NCBI GenBank assembly: GCA_043774925.1
Contig: JAYVSZ010000011.1
Span: 1-64,000, forward strand
Reading direction: 5' to 3'
Source of the DNA: JAYVSZ01 sp043774925
Lineage (GTDB): Bacteria; Pseudomonadota; Gammaproteobacteria; Burkholderiales; Methylophilaceae
Length of the DNA stretch: 64,000 bases
Both the position numbers and the translations under genes were made by a program. Positions 58,627 to 64,000 of the stretch are shown in pieces. The first letter of the stretch is position 1; each line of letters starts with the position of its first letter. The notes under the pieces are model-generated. The model worked only from the letters and a program-made list of their open reading frames with translations, had not been told where the DNA came from and ran no database searches.

Positions 58627-59079
58627 TTAATGTGTCACGCGCGAAGTCTCGCCATTTTCCACAATACGTACTTTATCGCCTGCATGAAACTGTTCATCCG
58701 CCTCTTGCACAATCGCAATCATGCTGCCGCCATCAAGCTTCACGGTAATTTCTAGTGCATCTTTACGCGTTACGCCTTCTTCAATTGCCGAGCCAGCAAT
58801 GCCGCCAGCAACCGCGCCAATGACCGCAGCAATGGTGCTGCCAGCGCCATGACCAATTGAACCGCCAGCAACACCGCCCACAACGCCACCTGCAACGGTG
58901 CCGATAGGTGTTTTTGTGCCTTCAAGCTTAACCGAACGTACACTTTCTACCACGCCCATTTTTACAGTTTGTACTTTACGCGCGTCATCGCGGCTGTAAA
59001 CGCTGCCAGAATTTGAGCTGGCGCATGCCGCAACCAACACAGATAATGCTGCCACTAATAATAATTTTGATGCTTTCAT
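58627..59079 (-). CDS. Outer-membrane lipoprotein, SlyB/glycine-zipper 2TM family
   Basis: 150 residues. The lipoprotein signal ends VLVAACASS. The glycine-zipper region GTVAGGVVGGVAGGSIGHGAGSTIAAVIGAVAGGIAGSAIEEG (~65-105) is followed by a small beta domain (LEITVKLDGGSMIAIVQEADEQFHAGDKVRIV) as in SlyB/PcP proteins. It is structural or stress-related in the outer membrane. Its stop is followed by a strong terminator. Confidence 0.9.
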   Translation of the reverse strand: MKASKLLLVAALSVLVAACASSNSGSVYSRDDARKVQTVKMGVVESVRSVKLEGTKTPIGTVAGGVVGGVAGGSIGHGAGSTIAAVIGAVAGGIAGSAIEEGVTRKDALEITVKLDGGSMIAIVQEADEQFHAGDKVRIVENGETSRVTH

Positions 59080-59091
59080 TTTCTTTCCCTT

Positions 59092-60045
59092 TTAAGTTAA
59101 CTTTTCTCGCTGTTTCACTTGTTCGACCAATGCAGCCGCATAAACGTTCTCAATTTCTTCGCGCGTTGGCTTGTGGTTTTGTCCGCCACGGCTAGCGATT
59201 TTAATTGCGCCCATGGTAGAAGCCAGCCTGCCGCACGTGACCCAATCCCAGCCTTGCGCAATGCCGTATAACAAGCCTGCACGGTAAGCATCACCGCAAC
59301 CTGTCGGGTCAACCAGCGTTTCTGCCTTAACGCACGGAATCTCAAAACGTTGACCGTCGGCGTAAATGTGTGAACCTTGCCCGCCTAAAGTCACGATAAG
59401 TGCTTTCACTTTTTTGGCGATTTGCTCAAGTGTTAGGCCAGTTTTATCTTGCAGCACTTGCGCTTCGTAGTCATTTACCGCCAAGTAAGTCGCCATTTCA
59501 ATAAAATGCAAAAGCTCTTCGCCGTTAAACATCGGCAAGCCCTGACCTGGATCGAACATCATTGGAATGCCTGCATCAAAACACTCTTTTGCGTGTTGAA
59601 ACATACCATCACGGCCATCTGGCGCGATAATTGCGAGCGTTACCTCTTTTGCGTTATTCACGCTATTTTGATGCGATTCCACCATCGCACCTGGGTGGAA
59701 CGCAGTGATTTGGTTATCGTCCAAATCGGTGGTAATAAACGCCTGCGCGGTAAAACTATTCGCGATTTCTTTAATATGCTTGGTGCTTAAATTGTTTTGG
59801 TTTAACCACTTAGTGTAGGTTGAAAAATCCTCACCCACCGTCGCCATAATCAATGGCTGGCCTTCTAGTAGCTGCAAATTGTAGGCGATATTGCCTGCGG
59901 TGCCACCAAATTCGCGGCGCATCTCGGGCACATAAAACGCCACACTCAACTTGTGAATTTGGTCGGGCAGAATGTGATTTTTGAATTGATCTTGAAACAC
60001 CATAATGGTGTCAAAAGCGAGCGAGCCGCAAATGAGCGTGTGCAT
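59092..60045 (-). CDS. PfkB family carbohydrate kinase (adenosine-kinase-like)
   Basis: 317 residues of the ribokinase fold. It begins LICGSLAFDTIMVFQDQF, has the first PfkB signature region FGGTAGNIAYNLQLLEGQP, and the second, DPTGCGDAYRAGLLYG, with the catalytic Asp in the GCGD motif. The spacing is close to adenosine kinase-type members, so nucleoside or sugar is possible as substrate. It lies 12 bp upstream of the SlyB-like gene on the same strand. Confidence 0.9.
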   Translation of the reverse strand: MHTLICGSLAFDTIMVFQDQFKNHILPDQIHKLSVAFYVPEMRREFGGTAGNIAYNLQLLEGQPLIMATVGEDFSTYTKWLNQNNLSTKHIKEIANSFTAQAFITTDLDDNQITAFHPGAMVESHQNSVNNAKEVTLAIIAPDGRDGMFQHAKECFDAGIPMMFDPGQGLPMFNGEELLHFIEMATYLAVNDYEAQVLQDKTGLTLEQIAKKVKALIVTLGGQGSHIYADGQRFEIPCVKAETLVDPTGCGDAYRAGLLYGIAQGWDWVTCGRLASTMGAIKIASRGGQNHKPTREEIENVYAAALVEQVKQREKLT

Positions 60046-60119
60046 GGAATGAGCCGTTTTTAGGTTAAAACGACATTATCTTTTAGCTGGCAGGTGAAAG
60101 GCAAGCTAAAGTGTTTGAT

Positions 60120-60677
60120 TTAGTTTTTTGCTGCGCCGTCGATAAGAATTTTAGCCGCTTTTTTTGCGTATTTCATCGCGCCAGAGCCGCGTTTCATTTG
60201 CTCGGCTTGCACAGCACCTTCAAATAGCAGTGAAAGTTGCAAAGCCAAGCCGTCACTATCTTTAATATTAGCATCGGCCGCTAATTGACCAATAAATTGC
60301 CTGAATTCACGTGATTGTTTGGAAGAGAGTTGATGAATCGGATTTTCTTCGTTCGGAAACTCGGCCGATGCTTTGATAAAGCCCATACCGGTAAAGCTGG
60401 GCGAAGTGATCCATTCTTCAATAAAATCAAATAATTGTTGAATTTTTTCGCTAGGCTTTTTGCTATTGAGTTTACTGTCTAGCCAGCTTTGAAAGTCTTG
60501 CTGGCTTTTATTTAGCACTTCTAGAATTAAAGTTTCTTTAGAATCAAAGTACTTGTAAAGCGTCATTTTAGTCGTGCCCGCAACTGCGACAATGGTATCA
60601 ACCCCAGTCGAGTTAATACCGCGCGTCTGAAATAAGTCCGTCGCAGTATCTAAAATTTTATCTCTAAGCACACTCAT
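60120..60677 (-). CDS. TetR/AcrR family transcriptional regulator
   Basis: 185 residues. The N-terminal helix-turn-helix spans ILDTATDLFQTRGINSTGVDTIVAVAGTTKMTLYKYFDSKETL (about 10-50). The C-terminal ligand-binding domain resembles that of the TetR_C_33/YcdC-like group (FIKASAEFPNEENPIHQLS). It is divergent from the SRPBCC gene; a palindrome in the shared 197-bp region is its probable operator. Confidence 0.93.
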   Translation of the reverse strand: MSVLRDKILDTATDLFQTRGINSTGVDTIVAVAGTTKMTLYKYFDSKETLILEVLNKSQQDFQSWLDSKLNSKKPSEKIQQLFDFIEEWITSPSFTGMGFIKASAEFPNEENPIHQLSSKQSREFRQFIGQLAADANIKDSDGLALQLSLLFEGAVQAEQMKRGSGAMKYAKKAAKILIDGAAKN

Positions 60678-60810
60678 ACAAATGAGTATAACATGAGATT
60701 TTTAAACTTTAAAACAAATATACTGCCAAGTAGATTTTATAAACCATATTAAAAGCTAATACCCTATATTAATTGAAATTATTAGTTTACTTTTGAATAA
60801 ATCTACTATA

Positions 60811-60838
60811 AAGTATACAGAACGGTATACACTACCGT
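60811..60838. promoter_or_regulatory. Palindromic operator between the TetR and SRPBCC genes
   Basis: Perfect inverted repeat ACGGTA-TACAC-TACCGT (60822-60838) overlapping a pair of GTATAC palindromes (60813-60818 and 60825-60830). It sits beside TATAAAG (60807-60813) in the SRPBCC promoter region, so a repressor bound here would block that promoter. Confidence 0.7.
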
Positions 60839-60874
60839 CCTTCATCCCAGCGTTGTAAATAATTGGAGACTAAT

Positions 60875-61378
60875 ATGAAAAAGTTTTTATTAATGTTGTC
60901 ATTTGCAGTATTAGGTTTTACTGGTCAAGCACAAGCAAATCACGAAATTCACGTTAAAAAATCTGTAATTATTAATGCACCAGCTTACAGAGTATGGGCA
61001 AAAATAGCTGATTTTGGCGATTTAGGCGCATGGCATCCAGCTGTTGCTAAAACAGAAATCGTAGAAGGCACAGATAACGTTAAAGGCGCAAAACGCGTAT
61101 TAACTTTGCAAGATGGCGGCAAAATTAACGAAACATTAACTGCATACAACGCTAAAAAAAGAACCATGAGCTACATGATTACAGAAAGCGTATTGCCAGT
61201 AGAAGCTTACAGCGCAACGCTTAAAGTAAAAGCGGCTGGCAAAGGCAAAAGCGTGGTGACTTGGGTGGCTAAGTTTAAAGCCAAAGCTCCTGCCGATGAC
61301 AAAACTGCAGAAGATACGATTAATGGCGTGTTTGACGGTGGCTTAACTAATTTGAAAAAGACACAAGAAGCCATGTAG
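60875..61378 (+). CDS. Secreted SRPBCC (START-like, polyketide cyclase type) protein
   Basis: 167 residues. A signal peptide MKKFLLMLSFAVLGFTGQAQA, then a START-like hydrophobic-pocket fold: VKKSVIINAPAYRVWAKIADFGDLGAWHPAVAKTEIVEG and SVVTWVAKFKAKAPADDKTAEDTINGVFDGGLTNLKK. ATG 60875 has GGAG 7 bases upstream. It should be under the divergent TetR regulator. The ligand is unknown. A strong bidirectional terminator follows. Confidence 0.9.
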   Translation: MKKFLLMLSFAVLGFTGQAQANHEIHVKKSVIINAPAYRVWAKIADFGDLGAWHPAVAKTEIVEGTDNVKGAKRVLTLQDGGKINETLTAYNAKKRTMSYMITESVLPVEAYSATLKVKAAGKGKSVVTWVAKFKAKAPADDKTAEDTINGVFDGGLTNLKKTQEAM

Positions 61379-61404
61379 TAGGATTTGGCGCTTTGAATTA
61401 AACC

Positions 61405-61433
61405 AAAAAAACTGACTTAGGTCAGTTTTTTTT
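61405..61433. terminator. Bidirectional intrinsic terminator
   Basis: Stem ACTGAC/GTCAGT (61411-61416, 61421-61426) with flanking A run (61405-61410) and T run (61427-61433). It ends the SRPBCC gene and the minus-strand gene stopping at 61444. Confidence 0.9.
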
Positions 61434-61443
61434 CGACTGAAGC

Positions 61444-62214
61444 TTAATCCTTAGAGTTTGCCATCAACATTGGCGAGTAATTGCAGCGCACCTTTTGCAG
61501 TAACTCGCGCACCAATTTTTGGTCAGCAGGATTTGTGGAAATTTGGCCGGCTACAATGTTCTCAAAATAAATTTTCTTATAAGAATCAGGAAGTTGTATC
61601 GCTTCTGGCAGTTGGCAACTGCCTTTGCGCATCAGGTCGATTTGCGCAAACAGTGCCATCGTATCTTCTGGATTTGCAATGAGTGCAACTTCGGTCGCGC
61701 GCTTGCCTGCTAAAGCCAAATGTGGCGCATGTGTTTGGTGATGTTGATGCAGGACAAACAAACCACCAGCAACCACTATTGCGCCTAAAAAACTGGCAGC
61801 GATGGCGTAAGCGGAGAATTTTCTAATGTGGAATTCTGTTTTGGTTTGTGCGGCAACTAATGCTTGCGCGGCGCTTTTTGCATGTTTAAGTGCATCGCCA
61901 GCACCCGCACGGATATTGGCTGCCAGCCTTGCTTGTATTTTTTCATTACAGGCCGAAAGCGCCATAAAATATAGCTGGGATGATAACATTTCTGGGTGTG
62001 CGGCTCCTGCTTTGGCGGCTTCTAAACTCAGGTAATTTTGTAGTACATGATTGTGGCTATCCGTCGCAATTTGTACTTCTAAGTTTAAATCATTTACGCC
62101 TGGCGCATCGGCCCAATCGTCTAAAATGTCAAACAGGCTGAGCAGGCGCGCTTGCGGCGTTTTACCTGATTTTTTCAGCATGTGAATCAGCCAGTCGGAG
62201 TTTAGAATGTCCAT
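61444..62214 (-). CDS. Hypothetical single-pass membrane protein, 256 aa
   Basis: I do not recognise this family. The N-terminal half is helical and soluble (LSLFDILDDWADAPGVNDLNLEVQ; SLEAAKAGAAHPEMLSSQLYFMALSACNEKIQARLAAN). One transmembrane helix is near ~150-170 (SAYAIAASFLGAIVVAGGLFVL), followed by a His-rich HQHHQTHAPH and a periplasmic tail with two Cys (GSCQLPEAI; KVRCNYSPM). The layout is anti-sigma-factor-like, but no sigma factor gene is adjacent. M7 (62214) is preferred to a longer frame from 62232. Confidence 0.75.
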   Translation of the reverse strand: MDILNSDWLIHMLKKSGKTPQARLLSLFDILDDWADAPGVNDLNLEVQIATDSHNHVLQNYLSLEAAKAGAAHPEMLSSQLYFMALSACNEKIQARLAANIRAGAGDALKHAKSAAQALVAAQTKTEFHIRKFSAYAIAASFLGAIVVAGGLFVLHQHHQTHAPHLALAGKRATEVALIANPEDTMALFAQIDLMRKGSCQLPEAIQLPDSYKKIYFENIVAGQISTNPADQKLVRELLQKVRCNYSPMLMANSKD

Positions 62215-62236
62215 GGATATTGAAGAGCGCAACGTT

Positions 62237-62647
62237 TTAAAAAGGTTTTACCACAACCAAAATCACAACAATTAATAGTGCGATGACTGGAATTTCGTTA
62301 AACCAGCGATACCACACGTGGCTGCGTGCGTTTTTGCCAGCTGCAAAGTCACGCATAATTTTACCGCAATATAGATGATACACCACTAAGCCAAGCACCA
62401 AGGCCAGCTTGGCATGCAACCAGCCGCCAGAAATGTGAAAGCCAAGCCATAGCCACAAACCAAAAATCAGCGCCAGAATAGCCAAAGGCATCATAAATTT
62501 GTACAGTTTCTGTTCCATCAGCATCAGTCTGGCAAGCGCGTCTTTATTGGCTTCCATGGCATGATTCACAAATAAACGTGGCAAATAAAATAAGCCCGCA
62601 AACCAGCTAGTGACGAAAATAATATGAAATGCCTTAACCCACAACAT
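62237..62647 (-). CDS. hemJ: Protoporphyrinogen IX oxidase HemJ (UPF0093)
   Basis: 136 residues, four transmembrane helices. It starts MLWVKAFHIIFVTSWFAGLFYLPRLFVNHA with the conserved His, and later has LHAKLALVLGLVVYHLYCGKIMRDF and RWFNEIPVIALLIVVILVVVKPF. It catalyses the penultimate step of haem synthesis in bacteria lacking HemG/HemY. It shares one base with the upstream thioredoxin gene, implying coupling. Confidence 0.93.
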   Translation of the reverse strand: MLWVKAFHIIFVTSWFAGLFYLPRLFVNHAMEANKDALARLMLMEQKLYKFMMPLAILALIFGLWLWLGFHISGGWLHAKLALVLGLVVYHLYCGKIMRDFAAGKNARSHVWYRWFNEIPVIALLIVVILVVVKPF

Positions 62648-63144
62648 CAGCCGAGCTCTCTATCAAGGGTCGCGCGCAATTTTTCGAAATCTAAAATGCC
62701 GATTGTGTGGTCTAAACGTTCGCCTTGTTTATTAAACAAAAAAGCGGTGGGCGTGGCGTTGATACCGCCAAATGTTTGTGACGCTTCACTAAAGCCATCA
62801 TGCATTACGGGGAAAGGCAGCGCTTTTTGCGTGACGTAATTTAGCAGCTGCGCGGGCGGATCGTAAGGCATCGCCACAGCAATCACCTCAAAACCTTTGG
62901 ATTTGTAGGTGTTGTAAGTGCTAATTAATTCTGGCATTTCTTTGTTGCAACTGCGGCAATCGGTCGCCCAAAAGCTCACCAACACCACCTTGCCTTTGAG
63001 CGAAGCCATGCTAATTTTCTCGCCCTTTATGGTCGTAAAAGTCATCTCTGGCGCAGCTGGCTTATGCAGCAAGCTAAAAGCAAGCACAGCAAGCAGGCAC
63101 AGCAGACCGAGTGGAGCTAAAAATTTCTTAATTTGCGCAGTCAT
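62647..63144 (-). CDS. TlpA/ResA-like periplasmic thioredoxin
   Basis: 165 residues with an N-terminal membrane anchor (LGLLCLLAVLAFSLL). The thioredoxin-fold domain has the active site WATDCRSCNKEMPE (CxxC with RS) and cis-Pro region INATPTAFLFNKQGERLD. It likely reduces periplasmic thiols, for example in cytochrome c maturation. Co-transcribed with hemJ. Confidence 0.93.
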   Translation of the reverse strand: MTAQIKKFLAPLGLLCLLAVLAFSLLHKPAAPEMTFTTIKGEKISMASLKGKVVLVSFWATDCRSCNKEMPELISTYNTYKSKGFEVIAVAMPYDPPAQLLNYVTQKALPFPVMHDGFSEASQTFGGINATPTAFLFNKQGERLDHTIGILDFEKLRATLDRELG

Positions 63145-63238
63145 CCGTGTAATTTTACGCTAATAACCACAAAACGTTTAGCGTTAATTGCCGCGCTAGC
63201 GCATGATATAATTCGCTTTTATTTACAATAGTTACTCA

Positions 63239-64000
63239 ATGAACGCACCCATTCCAGCCGAACTTTTGCAAGCCGAAACTAATCCCGCCACGCGCCTGCG
63301 CGAAATTCCTTATAACTATACTTCTTTCTCGGACCGCGAAATCGTTATTCGTTTTTTGGGTGAGGAAATTTGGGAGATTTTGAATGCGCTACGCGATGAG
63401 CGTAAGACTGGTCGCAGCGCGCGTATGTTGTTCGAAGTGCTGGGCGATATTTGGGTAGTTTCGCGCAATCCGTATCTGCAAGATGATTTGCTGGAAAACC
63501 CAAAACGTCGGAAAGCCTTAATTGATGCGCTTCACCATCGTATTGATGCGATTGATGAACGCAGTGGCGAGAATGAAAAAGTACAAAAATTAGTGACAGC
63601 AGCAACGCAAGCCGTGGAGAAGTTTGCTGAGGATTTCCGCCAAACTTACGATTTACGCAAAAAAGCACTGAGCAAATTTAACAAAATTACACGCAAAGAT
63701 AATATTCAGTTTGACGGTTTGGCACGTGTTTCCCATGTGACAGATGCGACCGACTGGCGCGTGGAATATCCGTTTGTGGTGCTGAATCCCGATACGGAAA
63801 TTGAAATTGCCGCACTGGTAAAAGCCTGTATCGAACTTGGCTTGACGGTGATTCCGCGCGGAGGTGGTACTGGCTACACAGGCGGTGCAATTCCGCTTAC
63901 GCCGCTTTCTGCGGTAATTAATACAGAAAAACTCGACCAACATACTGGCGTGCAAATGCGCACGCTACCGGGCGTTTCGCGCCAAGTAGCAACGATTGAA
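63239..64000 (+). CDS. DUF3683/FAD-linked oxidoreductase, N-terminal part (gene runs off the window)
   Basis: 254 codons present. It starts MNAPIPAELLQAETNP at ATG 63239. The DUF3683 region (~25-150) is followed by a FAD_binding_4 (PCMH) domain: VEYPFVVLNPDTEIEIAALVKACIELGLTVIPRGGGTGYTGGAIPLTPLSAVINTEKL. Relatives are ~1,250-1,300 residues and carry a C-terminal Fe-S domain, with D-lactate dehydrogenase-like activity suggested. The remainder lies beyond the window. Confidence 0.9.
   Translation, partial: MNAPIPAELLQAETNPATRLREIPYNYTSFSDREIVIRFLGEEIWEILNALRDERKTGRSARMLFEVLGDIWVVSRNPYLQDDLLENPKRRKALIDALHHRIDAIDERSGENEKVQKLVTAATQAVEKFAEDFRQTYDLRKKALSKFNKITRKDNIQFDGLARVSHVTDATDWRVEYPFVVLNPDTEIEIAALVKACIELGLTVIPRGGGTGYTGGAIPLTPLSAVINTEKLDQHTGVQMRTLPGVSRQVATIE

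Overview
The window is a chromosomal segment of a betaproteobacterium. The housekeeping set fits that class: CIRCE-controlled groESL, Coq7, KdoO, the TsaB-RimI-psi-like block, and a cytochrome oxidase cluster with CtaG, SURF1, CtaA and CtaB. The moderate-to-low GC and gene content suggest Nitrosomonadales/Methylophilaceae (Methylotenera-like), but no methylotrophy marker lies in the window, so the genus is an inference. I see no integrase, transposase, CRISPR array or prophage. The only gene that looks foreign is a DUF2971 gene at 20.9-21.8 kb.

Layout. 0-11.7 kb: groEL (cut by the window edge), groES, a hypothetical gene, a predicted pseudokinase with a cyclic-nucleotide-binding domain, DedA, bioA, dacB, an FKBP lipoprotein, OsmC, VOC, a DUF2322-like gene, coq7, a carboxy-terminal protease and a SelW-like gene. 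11.8-17.8 kb: an Anbu (ancestral proteasome) operon of circularly permuted ATP-grasp, alpha-E, transglutaminase, an HPPD-like iron dioxygenase relative and Anbu, followed by a ferritin-like gene. 17.8-33.5 kb: cell wall, repair and translation genes, including an XPD-type helicase, arfB, kdoO, tsaB-rimI and a UDG-fold gene resembling DNA polymerase III psi, a LemA/TPM cluster, proS, and queA carrying an in-frame 36-bp repeat; then tRNA-Leu(CAA). 33.8-41.9 kb: aa3-type cytochrome c oxidase and its assembly and heme A genes, all on plus except a small DUF2909 gene. 42.0-55.9 kb: a complete nitrate assimilation locus on minus, in transcription order nasT, nrtA, nrtB, nrtC, porin, nirB, narK, PP2C/kinase fusion, nirD, nasA. 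56-64 kb: tRNA-Arg(CCG), cytochrome c, apaH, acyltransferase, SlyB-like lipoprotein, PfkB kinase, a TetR/SRPBCC divergent pair, an unknown membrane protein, hemJ, a thioredoxin-like gene and the start of a DUF3683 FAD oxidoreductase.

The most interesting signal is regulatory. Three -24/-12 (sigma-54) promoter sequences with exact GG-N10-GC spacing lie upstream of the Anbu operon, nasT and nirB. Each has a GCAC-type NtrC-like element 95-125 bp upstream of the predicted start. The nitrate locus also has a textbook ANTAR antitermination leader between nasT and nrtA: two 6-bp hairpins with hexaloops carrying A1 and G4, followed by an intrinsic terminator. Together these predict that nitrogen limitation (NtrC, sigma-54) switches on nitrate uptake and reduction, gated further by nitrate through NasT. 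They also predict that the same nitrogen signal switches on the Anbu/ATP-grasp/transglutaminase/HPPD-like operon, whose biochemical role is unknown. All functional statements come from reading motifs by eye; no database search was run.
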